Below are positions 9,375 to 18,828 of a stretch of DNA of 41,622 bases, piece after piece. The notes beneath the pieces are model-generated. The model did not search any database. It was given only the letters and a program-made list of their open reading frames with translations, and was not told where the DNA came from. The stretch is from Bacilli bacterium (GTDB lineage: Bacteria; Bacillota_I; Bacilli_A; RF39; UBA660), in contig JAGHJJ010000013.1 of NCBI GenBank assembly GCA_017886705.1, positions 1 to 41,622 of the forward strand. The letters are read 5' to 3'. Positions within the stretch are counted from its first letter, which is position 1. Every line of letters begins with the position of its first letter. Made by a program: the position numbers and the translations under genes.

Positions 9375-9875
9375 CTATTTGTGAAGATTTCCTTCTTTTT
9401 GTTCTTGCAACATTTCTTCTTGGGCAAGTTTTAGTTTTTGATTATATTCCTGCATGATATCATAAAAATCTTGTCCACCATAGCAAAAATCTATTTTTAT
9501 GTGATTATTTACTTTTCCCGTTTCTTCATCCACACTTATTGCGTCCATTCCTTTTCTATTTACTGGTGGCATACTTTTCATTTCAAAAAATGGAGTTACT
9601 CCTTTTGTTTTTTCTTTTGCAAAAGTATCTGCTAGGTCGTTTGTAAATTGTCTTGTAAACACATTACAATGTACGCTTGGAATACCTAAGTTGAAGTGCC
9701 TTTCAAATTCATTATTTAGCATAATGTCAACAATAACTAAATCTTCTTTTCCTACTTTGGCCGTACCAAACATCATTTTTCCTGTTATATTTTCATCAGA
9801 TAAAAATTGTTCTAAATATTCAATCATTACTCTAGATTTTTCGATTGCTATTCCTTGTGCTTCTTGTTTTTTCAT
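9375..9875 (-). CDS. Hypothetical cytosolic protein
   Basis: A protein of 166 residues; family not recognised. There is no signal peptide or membrane segment. It has mixed alpha/beta character with conserved-looking stretches KMMFGTAKVGKEDLVIVDI and HIKIDFCYGGQDF, and a helical Gln/Glu-rich C-terminus. An AGAGGAAAG RBS precedes the ATG. An extended -10 (TGGTATAAT, about 9918-9926) lies just after the clpB terminator, so the gene is probably monocistronic. Confidence 0.6.
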   Translation of the reverse strand: MKKQEAQGIAIEKSRVMIEYLEQFLSDENITGKMMFGTAKVGKEDLVIVDIMLNNEFERHFNLGIPSVHCNVFTRQFTNDLADTFAKEKTKGVTPFFEMKSMPPVNRKGMDAISVDEETGKVNNHIKIDFCYGGQDFYDIMQEYNQKLKLAQEEMLQEQKEGNLHK

Positions 9876-9930
9876 TTTTCTTTCCTCTTAACTTTCTTTT
9901 TTATATAATTTTTTACTATTATACCAAAAA

Positions 9931-9950
9931 AAGAGGATTTTTCCTCTTAA
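9931..9950 (-). terminator. Terminator of clpB
   Basis: Stem AAGAGGA / TCCTCTT with a 4-nt loop (9931-9937 with 9942-9948), then seven Ts on the minus strand. The clpB stop codon (9947-9949) overlaps the ascending arm. Confidence 0.85.
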
Positions 9951-12049
9951 TTTTTAATTATGTAGTTATTATTTTCGTAATCGATGGTTACTGTATCGTC
10001 TGGTTTTATTTTACCTTCTATTATCATTTTAGCAAGCATTGTCTCTAGTGTTCTTGATACTAAACGTTTTAGAGGTCTAGCTCCATAGTTGATGTCATAT
10101 CCAGTATTAATTAATTCGTCTTTTGCTTTGTCTGTTAGATTGATTTTTAAGTTAACATCAGCTAAACGTTTTTCAATATCATGAATAATCTTATCTAATA
10201 TTTTAGCAATTGCTTCTTTTGATAATGGATTAAATACAATAATTTCATCGATACGGTTAATAAATTCTGGACGAAAATGTTCTCTTACTTCTGGCATTAC
10301 TAAATCCGTATTACCATCTAGAATATGTTCACTACCTAAGTTAGATGTCATAATGATGATGGTATTTTTAAAGTCTACTGTTCTACCATTCGAATCTGTT
10401 ACTCGTCCATCATCTAGAATTTGTAGTAATAAGTTTAGTACTTCTGGATGAGCTTTTTCTACTTCATCGAATAAGACAATACTATATGGATTACGTCTTA
10501 CTGCTTCTGTTAATTGACCTCCTTCTTCATATCCTACATATCCAGGAGGAGAACCGATTAATCTAGAAACTGAGAATTTTTCCATATACTCACTCATATC
10601 AATTCTTATCATGTGACGTTCATCATCAAATAATTCATAAGCTAGTGTTCTAGCAACTTCCGTTTTACCTACACCAGTTGGTCCTAAGAATAAGAAGGAT
10701 GCGATTGGTCTATTTGGATCTTTGATACCACTTCTTGATTTGATTACTGCATCACTTACTAATTCTAGAGCTTCATCTTGTCCCATGACACGTTTTTTCA
10801 TATTATCTTCTAGAGATAATAATTTTTCTTTTTCACTGCTAATTAGCTTGGTTACTGGAATATTAGTCCATTTAGCAATAATTTTTGCGATATCATTATC
10901 GGTTACAGTATCACTTAATATTTTATTTTTTTCTGTGTTGTTTAACTCTTCTAGTTCTTTTTCTAATTTTGGAATGGTACCATGTCTTAGAATGGCAGCT
11001 TGTTCTAGATCATATTTATTTTCTGCTTGGTCTAGTTTAAATTTTGCTTCTTCAATTTCTTTTTTCTTCTTCTTAATATTTTCGTTTAGATTCTTTTCTT
11101 TATTCCAAGCTTCGGTTAATTCCTGTTCCTTTTGTTTCATCGTTACTAGATTTTTGTCAATATCTTCACGACGTTTTTTAGATATTTCATCTTTTTCTTT
11201 TTTGATTGCTTGACGTTCGATTTCTAGTCTCATAATTCGATGAGTTAAGTTGTCTAGTTCGAATGGAACAGAGTCCATTTGTACACGAATAGTTGCACAA
11301 GCTTCATCTACTAAGTCGATTGCTTTATCTGGTAAATAACGATCTGTAATATATCTATTTGATAGCGTTGCAGCAGCAATTAGTGCTTTATCTTGAATCG
11401 TTACACCATGATGGATTTCAAAACGTTCTTTTAATCCACGTAGAATTGTGATAGTATCTTCGACATTTGGTTCTTCTACTTTGATTTTTTGGAAACGTCT
11501 TTCTAGGGCTCCATCTTTTTCAATATATTGTCTATATTCATTTAGTGTTGTTGCACCTATTACATGAATTTCACCACGAGCAAGCATTGGTTTTAAGATA
11601 TTTGAAGTGTCCATAGCACCATCGGTTCTACCAGTCCCAACTATTATGTGAATCTCATCGATAAACATGATGATGTCGCCTTCACTTTTCTTAATTTCAT
11701 TTAAGACCTTTTTTAGTCTTTCCTCAAACTCACCACGATATTTGGCACCAGCAATTAAAGATGCCATATCTAGTTCCCAGATAGTTTTATCTTTTAAGCT
11801 AGATGGTACATCTCCTTTGATAATTCTTAATGCAAGTCCTTCTACGATGGCTGTTTTTCCTACACCAGGTTCACCAATTAGAACTGGATTGTTTTTTGTT
11901 TTTCTTGATAATACTCTGGTGATACTACGAATTTCTTCATCACGACCGATTACTGGATCAATTTTACCAGCTTTAGCATCGGCAGTAATATCTCGTCCAT
12001 ATTTTTCAAGAACATTTTCTTCTTGTTCTTGTTGATAGTTATTATACAT
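9947..12049 (-). CDS. clpB: ClpB-type AAA+ disaggregase lacking the N-terminal domain
   Basis: A protein of 700 residues against about 860 for typical ClpB. It begins at the linker before AAA-1 ([16 protein letters not shown]) and has no Clp_N repeats. AAA-1 has Walker A GEPGVGKT at 59-66, Walker B around 126-132 (MFIDE) and the pore loop [10 protein letters not shown] long coiled-coil M domain (about 265-375) separates ClpB from ClpA/ClpC. AAA-2 has Walker A GPTGVGKT (456-463), the pore loop GYVGYEEGG and Walker B IVLFDE. It would thread aggregated proteins through the hexamer with the DnaK system. The start has a strong GAGGTGAT RBS and a dedicated CIRCE-controlled promoter, so the short form is the native start. 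Confidence 0.93.
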   Translation of the reverse strand: MYNNYQQEQEENVLEKYGRDITADAKAGKIDPVIGRDEEIRSITRVLSRKTKNNPVLIGEPGVGKTAIVEGLALRIIKGDVPSSLKDKTIWELDMASLIAGAKYRGEFEERLKKVLNEIKKSEGDIIMFIDEIHIIVGTGRTDGAMDTSNILKPMLARGEIHVIGATTLNEYRQYIEKDGALERRFQKIKVEEPNVEDTITILRGLKERFEIHHGVTIQDKALIAAATLSNRYITDRYLPDKAIDLVDEACATIRVQMDSVPFELDNLTHRIMRLEIERQAIKKEKDEISKKRREDIDKNLVTMKQKEQELTEAWNKEKNLNENIKKKKKEIEEAKFKLDQAENKYDLEQAAILRHGTIPKLEKELEELNNTEKNKILSDTVTDNDIAKIIAKWTNIPVTKLISSEKEKLLSLEDNMKKRVMGQDEALELVSDAVIKSRSGIKDPNRPIASFLFLGPTGVGKTEVARTLAYELFDDERHMIRIDMSEYMEKFSVSRLIGSPPGYVGYEEGGQLTEAVRRNPYSIVLFDEVEKAHPEVLNLLLQILDDGRVTDSNGRTVDFKNTIIIMTSNLGSEHILDGNTDLVMPEVREHFRPEFINRIDEIIVFNPLSKEAIAKILDKIIHDIEKRLADVNLKINLTDKAKDELINTGYDINYGARPLKRLVSRTLETMLAKMIIEGKIKPDDTVTIDYENNNYIIKN

Positions 12050-12071
12050 ATTATCACCTCTCTCATTGTAT

Positions 12072-12099
12072 ATTATACTCTATTTTTAGCACTTGTCAA
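12072..12099 (-). promoter_or_regulatory. Sigma-A promoter of clpB
   Basis: On the minus strand: -35 TTGACA (12094-12099), 16-nt spacer, -10 TATAAT (12072-12077). The -35 box lies inside the CIRCE operator, so HrcA binding would block polymerase. Confidence 0.85.
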
Positions 12100-12112
12100 G
12101 TAAGAGTGCTAA
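12086..12112 (-). promoter_or_regulatory. CIRCE operator (HrcA binding site)
   Basis: Minus strand TTAGCACTC - 9 nt - AAGTGCTAA, differing from the consensus TTAGCACTC-N9-GAGTGCTAA only in the first base of the right arm (A for G). This is the classic HrcA repressor site of class I heat-shock genes. No hrcA gene is in the window. Confidence 0.93.
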
Positions 12113-12121
12113 TTATTATTT

Positions 12122-12160
12122 AAAGAAAACACCTTACTCTTTTTATAAGGTGATTTTCTT
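12122..12160 (-). terminator. Terminator after the decayed 12163-12690 gene
   Basis: Stem CACCTTA / TAAGGTG (12130-12136 with 12146-12152), extended by AAAGAAAA / TTTTCTTT with a one-base bulge. It is followed by an AT-rich stretch on the minus strand, and separates the broken gene from the clpB promoter. Confidence 0.6.
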
Positions 12161-12162
12161 TA

Positions 12163-12690
12163 TTATTCTTGGACTTTTCCCGTTTTTATTAATTTCTTTA
12201 ATTCTTCTGATGTTTTCTTTTTTCTGTTATCTTCGATTACTGTTTCGATTTTCCCTTGCCAATTACCAGTATGATAGATTCTTTTACATAAATGATTATG
12301 AATTAATTCTTGCTTTGGATGATTCAATAATTGGTAGAAATCATTAATATCCATACTATAGACTGCTTGTCCTTCGGCCACTCTACCAGTTTCTTGATTT
12401 TCAAAAAATTTATCTAGCACTACTTTTCCATTTATATAAATATGACCTACATACCCTGCAAATGTATTCTTTTCTATCATTCTAAAGAATGAATCTGTCC
12501 TATCATAGAATTCTTTTTTGCATATATAATTCTATTAGTTTCTCTTGTTTTTGTTATCTTTCTTCTTCTGTTATTAATTCTAATCTATCTTTTGTCTTTA
12601 ATGCTAACTAGCTATTTAATTCTTGTGATATGTAAAAATTATTAGATAATGGCGCGACTTTATTAATTGATTCTTCAAATATACTCAAAA
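12163..12690 (-). pseudogene. Decayed gene of unknown family (truncated, two stops, one frameshift)
   Basis: An open piece of 105 codons (12480 down to 12163) has no credible RBS. Its frame continues upstream through EFYDRTDSFFR to a run of six A (12514-12519 on the plus strand as T). Deleting one A joins it to another coding-like frame reading LELITEEER, QKQEKLIELYMQK and, further up, SIFEESINKVAPLSNNFY. That upstream frame is interrupted by TAG at 12608-12610 and TAA at 12554-12556, and it stops abruptly at the terminator near 12690 with no start codon. I therefore read it as the remnant of a gene of at least ~175 codons that lost its 5' end. The surviving part (YVGHIYINGKVVLDKFF ... HNHLCKRIYHTGNW) is soluble and not recognised. 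Confidence 0.7.
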
Positions 12691-12691
12691 C

Positions 12692-12720
12692 ACTAAAAAA
12701 AGCAAGATTTTTTCTTGCCT
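12692..12720 (-). terminator. Terminator of the Ca-ATPase / DUF2871 transcription unit
   Basis: Stem GCAAGA / TCTTGC (12702-12707 with 12713-12718) with a 5-nt loop, then seven Ts on the minus strand, just after the DUF2871 gene. Confidence 0.8.
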
Positions 12721-12727
12721 TATAATT

Positions 12728-13147
12728 CTATTTTTTCTCTTCTTTTACTTTTTTTGTTAATATAATGAAGAATAAAATGATTCCTATTCCTAATAGGATA
12801 TGTCCTATTCCACTGATTCCACTAATCATTTTGTCATAGTTTATATAGAAATCATCTACAATATCGGCAATTCCTCTTATCCATAACATGATTCCTGTTA
12901 ATATTAATCCTATATTATAGATAATATAGAATGCTTTAAACTTCTTATCTTTAGTTATGTGAAATTCTTTTTCTAATAATAGAACTATTAGGAAAAAGAA
13001 CATTCCTAATACAAAGAAATGAGTATGTGTAAAACTCCATGTGTTTGGTTCAGTTAGTTCTAAGAATCTGCTTCCTTCCCTGTAAATCACTCCACAAAGC
13101 ATGGCTACTATTGCGTAGATAAGTGCTGTATTTGTTATTTTTTTCAT
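12728..13147 (-). CDS. DUF2871-family membrane protein
   Basis: A protein of 139 residues with four membrane helices. The pattern NTWSFTHTHFFVLGMFFFLI (His-Thr-His in helix 2) and GIAD ... GISGIGHILLGIG in the last helix fits the DUF2871 family, whose function is unknown. The intramembrane His residues could bind a metal or haem, but this is only a guess. The start was chosen at the ATG after AAAAGGAG; a longer frame starting at 13183 would overlap the ATPase gene and lacks an RBS. It lies 13 nt after the Ca-ATPase gene and is co-transcribed with it. Confidence 0.75.
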   Translation of the reverse strand: MKKITNTALIYAIVAMLCGVIYREGSRFLELTEPNTWSFTHTHFFVLGMFFFLIVLLLEKEFHITKDKKFKAFYIIYNIGLILTGIMLWIRGIADIVDDFYINYDKMISGISGIGHILLGIGIILFFIILTKKVKEEKK

Positions 13148-13160
13148 ACTACTACTCCTT

Positions 13161-15752
13161 TTATTTTTCTTCTTTTGGTGCAAATAATTTTAAAATTTCT
13201 GATACTACTAATGGCATTAATGATAGACCGATTGCTACTAACCATTGCTTTAATGTTAATGGAACAATTGAGAAGAAGTCTCTTAATACTGGTACACATA
13301 CAATGATCATTAACATTAATACTGATGCAAGCATTGCTAGGAATAGCATTTTGTTTTTTGGTTGATCTTTTGAAAAGAATGATAATGTATTGGAATGTTG
13401 ATTCATAGCATGTACTATTTGTGATAGGCATAATGTTGTAAAAGTCATGGTGATTGCTGTTTCATAACTTGTTTGTAATCCTGTGAAATATGCACTAAAT
13501 GATAATAATGTTAACAATGCTCCATAGTAAGCGATATTATAAATCATGCTTTTTTCAAATAAAGTTCCTTTTTTGGTTGGAGGATGTTTCATGGTGTTTT
13601 TATTGGCAGGATCCACTCCTAATGCTAGTGCTGGAAGTGTGTCGGTAATTAAGTTTACAAACAAAATATGGACTGCTAAAATTGGTGCTTGTAAATTAAA
13701 TACCATTGCTAAAAAGATAGTTAACACTTCGGCAATATTTCCTGTTAATAAGAATTGAATTACTTTTTGAATGTTTCTATATATTCTTCTTCCTTCTTTA
13801 ATGGCTACTTCAATGGTTGAAAAATTATCATCTAATAACAACATATCTGCTGCATCTTTAGCAACATCTGTACCATTTTTTCCCATGGCAATACCGATAT
13901 CTGCGGTATTTAGGGCAGGAGCATCATTTACTCCGTCACCAGTCATTCCTACGATTTCATGTTGTTCTTGTAGAGCATTTACAATATCTAGTTTATCTTT
14001 AGGACTAACTCTTGAGAAAACGCTAATTCTTGGTAATTTTTTATGTAGCTCTTCTCTTGTCATTTCATGAAATTCTTCTACATTAACAGCTAAATCCCCT
14101 TCTTGATAGATTCCTAATTTTTTAGCAATCGCTACTGCTGTTGCTTTATGGTCTCCAGTAATCATAATTACTCTAATACCAGCCGTATGACAACTTTTAA
14201 TGGATGACATTACTTCCCGTCTAGGAGGATCAATCATTCCAACAATGCCTAAAAATATTAAATCTTCTTCTACTTCGTTTTCTTTTAATTTTTCTGTTTT
14301 GTAAGCGAAAGCTAGACTTCTTAGGGCTTCTGTTGCTAGTTCTTCACTCTTGTTTAGAATTTTTTGTTTGTCCTCTTTGGTTAATTTTTTCTTTTTACCA
14401 TCTATCAAAGCGTAAGTACATTTTTCTACTAATTCTTCCGGAGCACCTTTCGTGTAGGATATATGTTTCTTATCTTTTGTTTTGCATACTACAGTCATTA
14501 GCTTACGGTCAGAGTCGAATGGTTTTTCATGTTCTTTTACATTTTCTTTTTTGATTTGCTCTACATTGTAGTTGTTCTTTTCGGCAAATACTAATAGCGC
14601 TCCTTCGGTTGGATCTCCTTGCATTTCTCCATTAATGATGTTAGCGTTATTACACAATACTCCGCAAGTTACTAGTTTTTCTGTTAAGGTGTTTTCCTTA
14701 TTTTCTAGTAAGTTATCGGCCGTAAAGTATTCTGTTACTGCCATTTTATTTTCTGTTAGTGTTCCGGTTTTATCTGTACAAATAACGGTTGCACTTCCTA
14801 GGGTTTCTACGGCTGGCAATTGTTTTACTAGTGCTCGTTTTTTAGCCATTCTTTGTACACCAATTGCCATAACTACTGTTACTGTTGCAGGAAGGCCTTC
14901 TGGTATTACTGAGATTGCTAAAGATATGGCAATCATTAAAATATCAATTAGGTTTTGTCCATGAAGTAAGCCAATAATAAAGATTAAGATACTTATAATA
15001 ATTCCTAAAATACTTAGTACTTTTCCAATTTTATTTAACTTTTGCTTTAATGGTGTTTCTAGACCATTATCCGTATCTAATAATTTGGCTATCGTACCTA
15101 TTTCTGTTGACATTCCAATCGATGTAACAACACCAGTTCCAGTACCATTACTAATAATGGTTGATGAGTATCCCATATTTTTTCTTTCACCTAAAGGTTC
15201 TTTGGCACTGCCAATATAATCTTTGTCTTTTTCTACTGGTACACTTTCGCCAGTTAGAGCAGACTCATCTACTAAAATATTATGTTCTTCTATCCAACGG
15301 ATATCAGCAGGTATAATATTTCCTGCTTCTAGATGGACAATGTCTCCAGGTACTAACTCACTTGCTAGTATTTTTTCTAATTTACCATTTCTTAATACCA
15401 AGGAATGTGGTGCATTCATATTTTTTAGAGCTTCTAGAGCGTTACTTGCTTTTTTCTCTTGAATTACGCTAATTACAATATTAATACTGATAATAAACAA
15501 GATGACAAATCCTTCTATTTTTTCTCCTAGTAAGAACGATAGTGCTGATGCTATTAATAAAATAATTATCATCTTATCCGTTAGTTGCTCTAAAATCATT
15601 TTTCCTATAGTTTTTTTCTTTTTTTGTTGTAGTTCATTTGATCCATATTCTGCTTGTCTTTTTTTGACTTCTTTCGTTGTTAGGCCGGTTTTTGTATTGG
15701 TATTTAATTCTTTTATTACTTCTTCTAATTGTTTTTGGTAATTATCTTGCAT
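13161..15752 (-). CDS. P-type Ca2+-transporting ATPase (P2 type)
   Basis: A protein of 863 residues, the full length for bacterial SERCA/PMCA-like pumps. It has an N-terminal cation-ATPase motif (TTKEVKKRQAEYGSNEL), actuator TGES at 167-170, the M4 calcium-site motif PEGLP at 284-288, the phosphorylation site DKTGT with Asp327, KGAPE for ATP binding, and the hinge TGDGVNDAPAL. M6 has NLITDTLPALALG, with the Asn and Asp that coordinate Ca2+. It would export Ca2+ from the cytoplasm using ATP. RBS AAAGGGAGG; a TATAAT lies at 15778-15783. The DUF2871 gene follows in the same transcript. Confidence 0.92.
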   Translation of the reverse strand: MQDNYQKQLEEVIKELNTNTKTGLTTKEVKKRQAEYGSNELQQKKKKTIGKMILEQLTDKMIIILLIASALSFLLGEKIEGFVILFIISINIVISVIQEKKASNALEALKNMNAPHSLVLRNGKLEKILASELVPGDIVHLEAGNIIPADIRWIEEHNILVDESALTGESVPVEKDKDYIGSAKEPLGERKNMGYSSTIISNGTGTGVVTSIGMSTEIGTIAKLLDTDNGLETPLKQKLNKIGKVLSILGIIISILIFIIGLLHGQNLIDILMIAISLAISVIPEGLPATVTVVMAIGVQRMAKKRALVKQLPAVETLGSATVICTDKTGTLTENKMAVTEYFTADNLLENKENTLTEKLVTCGVLCNNANIINGEMQGDPTEGALLVFAEKNNYNVEQIKKENVKEHEKPFDSDRKLMTVVCKTKDKKHISYTKGAPEELVEKCTYALIDGKKKKLTKEDKQKILNKSEELATEALRSLAFAYKTEKLKENEVEEDLIFLGIVGMIDPPRREVMSSIKSCHTAGIRVIMITGDHKATAVAIAKKLGIYQEGDLAVNVEEFHEMTREELHKKLPRISVFSRVSPKDKLDIVNALQEQHEIVGMTGDGVNDAPALNTADIGIAMGKNGTDVAKDAADMLLLDDNFSTIEVAIKEGRRIYRNIQKVIQFLLTGNIAEVLTIFLAMVFNLQAPILAVHILFVNLITDTLPALALGVDPANKNTMKHPPTKKGTLFEKSMIYNIAYYGALLTLLSFSAYFTGLQTSYETAITMTFTTLCLSQIVHAMNQHSNTLSFFSKDQPKNKMLFLAMLASVLMLMIIVCVPVLRDFFSIVPLTLKQWLVAIGLSLMPLVVSEILKLFAPKEEK

Positions 15753-15816
15753 AAAGCCTCCCTTTCTATCTTCTTTTATTATACATCATTATTAAAATAT
15801 TTTTTCCATAATTTTA

Positions 15817-18381
15817 CTATCTTTTTTCTTTCATATCTTTTTGCAGTTCATTATTTGTTGCAAATATAATTAGTACAAAGCCTATTACTAATAAATATAG
15901 CCACCAAGGTAGGCTAAACCAGAATTCTCTTGTTAATAAGAAGACATTTATTATTATAAATATTAAACTTGTAAAAAATGCAGAGGCTATTTTTTTCTTA
16001 TACCCTATTATCATAATCAGAATTAAAAGTGTCACAAATAAAATTCCATCCACTTCATCTTTATACATTCCTATTGCAAGTACATAAAGTATACAACTTA
16101 TTATCCATTCTAATTTATTAGCTATATTTGAATTTTTATTTTTTATCATTGTTCTTGTTACTAAGAATAATAAGGAAATATGTCCTATCATTGGTAATAC
16201 TACAATATCTAACAATTCTAGTTCATGAAGAATATTATTATATATATCCCAGCAAGTTATATAGAGAATACTTTTTGTAATATAGGGATTTTCTTTTCTT
16301 CTATTTTCATTTGCAAAATACCATACGATTAGTAATAAATCTCTTATCCAAGTGTATTCGAAGAATCCTAGTACAATATATAATACTGTCATATAGTCTG
16401 TTATAGTAACTTTGGTATTTAGATAACTCTTTACTAACCAGGTAATAATTAATATTAAATTTAAAATAGGATTTATATGTATATTTAAGATATAAATATC
16501 GGTTATGAATAGTCCTAATGTTAAGAAAATATAAGATAAGTACTCTATTACTTTATTGTGGAGATATTTATCATTATATCTTAATGTTAAAATAATAGTT
16601 ATTAGGGCTATTGTCTTAGGAATATCATTTGTTAGGTAAGATATTCCTAACAGTGTTACTAAGTAAAGTGTTATAAATACTTTTTCTTCTTTTAGTTTTT
16701 GTTTTGTAATTAGTTTATATAATATGATTATCAATGTAACTATTACCAGTGATAAGTAAGATTCTTTTGTTATTAGTAGAATATTATTAATGGACGTTAA
16801 TAAGGCTGCTAGTGCGATATTAGTAATGGCTAATTGGTACGACTCTTTTTCGTTTTTATAACTTACATAACTTGTTATGATTACTAGTAATGGTATTATA
16901 AATAAAGTGTTTCCATTATTGAATATTTCTATTAGTGCAAAGTAAAATAAGTTTGGTAATAGAATGATATTGTTGTTTATTTCTATTACTTTTTTTGTGT
17001 TTTTATCTTTTATGTTTTTATCTAGTACTATTTTTAATAGTTGTGTTGCTGCTAATAAGAAGATAAAGTCTTGATATGCAAGATTTAATATATCTACTAC
17101 TAAGATATATAGTAGTGTTACTAACCAGACATTTAAAGCAGCGTTTATTATATTCTTTGTTTTTACATAATGATAGATATTCATTATGATTGCTACTGCT
17201 ACTATTAGTATAGAAATTACTAAAGAGTTTTGTCCGGATATTAAAAATAAACATACAAAAGATGTAATTAAAACTATCCAGTTTAATTGTTTGTTTTTGT
17301 GTTGCGATAGTTCTGTTTTTATAAATATTAATGTTAATGTAAGAAGTATTATTATTTCATTTAGTGTTTGTGAAAAAGTTAGTTTGGTTATTATACTTGC
17401 CGTTAATATTATTAATAATAATTCGCTAAGTGCAGTGAAATAGTTATTTTCTTTTCCTTTATAAATAGTTATTCCTAATAATATGAATAAAGATAAAATA
17501 CTACTTATTGGTATTTGAAATTCCAGTGGCATTTGTACTAAGAATATGTGTCCTGTTGTGTTTATGATTAGTATTATAGATAAGATAATTTCTAATACTA
17601 GTTCTGTAATATGAGAATATTTTGACTTTTTGCAATAGACATTTTTTATTAAAATTGCTAGATTGTAGAATGTTAGTAATAAATATATTGTTTCATATCC
17701 TTGATTTAGAAATATTCCTAAGCAGAATACTGCTAGTACTTGGCATATATAATTTCCATATAATAGGTTTTGCTCTTTTTTTGATGCTAGAATGTAGATT
17801 CCACTAGTTATTGAAAATGCTAGAGTTAGATACAGAAAAAATCCTATACTGTCTTTTGAAAAATAATCTCCTAGTAGACCTAGATATCCAATCGAATATA
17901 GGCATATAGGAATATAGATCATAGCGATATAGAAAAAAGTTTTGGCTGTTTTTTCTACTTTTATTTTTTCTTTGGCAAAATAACTTGTACCAAGAAAAAC
18001 GAAGATTAATAAAAATAATGTAGTAGTTTTTATCATGTTTGGTAGAATATTCCAAGTTGATGTTAAAAATAGTAAGGATGCTAGGATGATAAAGATAGAA
18101 CCTGTTACTAATATTAAATTATTTTTATTGAGTTCTTGTTTTGGTGCTACTACTTTTTCTTCTTTTATGACTTCTTCTTGCTTTCTTTCATTTTGTGTTA
18201 CTTTTTTCTCTTCTAATTTTTCTTTTTTCTTTGACCTTTCATTTAATTTCGTTGCCATATTATAGATATTATTATGCAACATATCATTTTCTTCTTTTAA
18301 TTTGATTAATTCATTTGATAAAGTATTTATTCTTACTGCAAAAATTATTAATAAAATTATTAAGGGAATTATTAAAATCAT
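15817..18381 (-). CDS. Very large polytopic membrane protein of unknown function
   Basis: A protein of 854 residues, one of the largest genes here. An N-terminal membrane helix (1-18) and a coiled-coil (about 20-80: LSNELIKLKEEND, followed by Lys/Glu-rich repeats) precede more than 20 predicted membrane helices that fill the rest of the chain with very short loops. Composition is extremely rich in Ile, Leu and Asn. The layout recalls DUF2157/DUF2339-type or SCO7613-like large membrane proteins, but no diagnostic motif was found. RBS GGAGG 6-7 nt before the ATG. It lies 9 nt after the NUDIX gene, so it is probably co-transcribed with it. Confidence 0.72.
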   Translation of the reverse strand: MILIIPLIILLIIFAVRINTLSNELIKLKEENDMLHNNIYNMATKLNERSKKKEKLEEKKVTQNERKQEEVIKEEKVVAPKQELNKNNLILVTGSIFIILASLLFLTSTWNILPNMIKTTTLFLLIFVFLGTSYFAKEKIKVEKTAKTFFYIAMIYIPICLYSIGYLGLLGDYFSKDSIGFFLYLTLAFSITSGIYILASKKEQNLLYGNYICQVLAVFCLGIFLNQGYETIYLLLTFYNLAILIKNVYCKKSKYSHITELVLEIILSIILIINTTGHIFLVQMPLEFQIPISSILSLFILLGITIYKGKENNYFTALSELLLIILTASIITKLTFSQTLNEIIILLTLTLIFIKTELSQHKNKQLNWIVLITSFVCLFLISGQNSLVISILIVAVAIIMNIYHYVKTKNIINAALNVWLVTLLYILVVDILNLAYQDFIFLLAATQLLKIVLDKNIKDKNTKKVIEINNNIILLPNLFYFALIEIFNNGNTLFIIPLLVIITSYVSYKNEKESYQLAITNIALAALLTSINNILLITKESYLSLVIVTLIIILYKLITKQKLKEEKVFITLYLVTLLGISYLTNDIPKTIALITIILTLRYNDKYLHNKVIEYLSYIFLTLGLFITDIYILNIHINPILNLILIITWLVKSYLNTKVTITDYMTVLYIVLGFFEYTWIRDLLLIVWYFANENRRKENPYITKSILYITCWDIYNNILHELELLDIVVLPMIGHISLLFLVTRTMIKNKNSNIANKLEWIISCILYVLAIGMYKDEVDGILFVTLLILIMIIGYKKKIASAFFTSLIFIIINVFLLTREFWFSLPWWLYLLVIGFVLIIFATNNELQKDMKEKR

Positions 18382-18390
18382 TGTACCCTC

Positions 18391-18822
18391 CTACTCCATA
18401 ATTTGTAAGATGTCTGTAGAAAATAAATTATTTTTATTTAGATACTCTAATACTTGAATATTCGATTCATAACCTCTAAAATCTTGTTTTGGTATATTTA
18501 GAATTTCTTCTTGCCTCATCCATTTAATTTCTGCAATTGTACTTTCATAGTCTTTTATTTTTTCTTTTGGTGTTGCTAGAAAACGAATTAAAATATATTT
18601 TTTATTATTTTGATATAGTTCTGTAATTGGTAACATTTTATGAATATCTACTTCATAACCTGTTTCTTCTAATGTTTCTCTTTTAGCACCTTCTATGATA
18701 GTTTCATTTTCTTCTAGGTGTCCGATTGGAAAATTCCACATTCCTTGGCATCTACCATGGCCTTCTTTCACCATTAAAAACTTATCTTCTTTTTTTACTA
18801 TACATCCTACTACTACATTCAT
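18391..18822 (-). CDS. NUDIX hydrolase
   Basis: A protein of 143 residues with a complete Nudix box at 34-56: Gly34, Glu40, Arg48-Glu49, Glu52-Glu53 and Gly55 (GHLEENE ... RETLEETGYEV). It hydrolyses a nucleoside diphosphate linked to another moiety and needs Mg2+; the substrate is not predictable. The N-terminal GCIVKKEDKFLMVKEGHGRCQGMW is of the ADP-ribose-pyrophosphatase/MutT general type. It lies 6 nt after the preceding unknown gene and 9 nt before the large membrane protein gene. Confidence 0.9.
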   Translation of the reverse strand: MNVVVGCIVKKEDKFLMVKEGHGRCQGMWNFPIGHLEENETIIEGAKRETLEETGYEVDIHKMLPITELYQNNKKYILIRFLATPKEKIKDYESTIAEIKWMRQEEILNIPKQDFRGYESNIQVLEYLNKNNLFSTDILQIME

Positions 18823-18828
18823 AATATT

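Noticed and set aside
10722-11213. Long plus-strand frame inside clpB, Ser/Phe-rich
   Set aside because: Typical antisense shadow of a Lys/Glu-rich coiled-coil coding region; no RBS.
12093-12347. Plus-strand open frame overlapping the CIRCE region
   Set aside because: It is an antisense shadow with no RBS, lying over the clpB promoter and the gene remnant.
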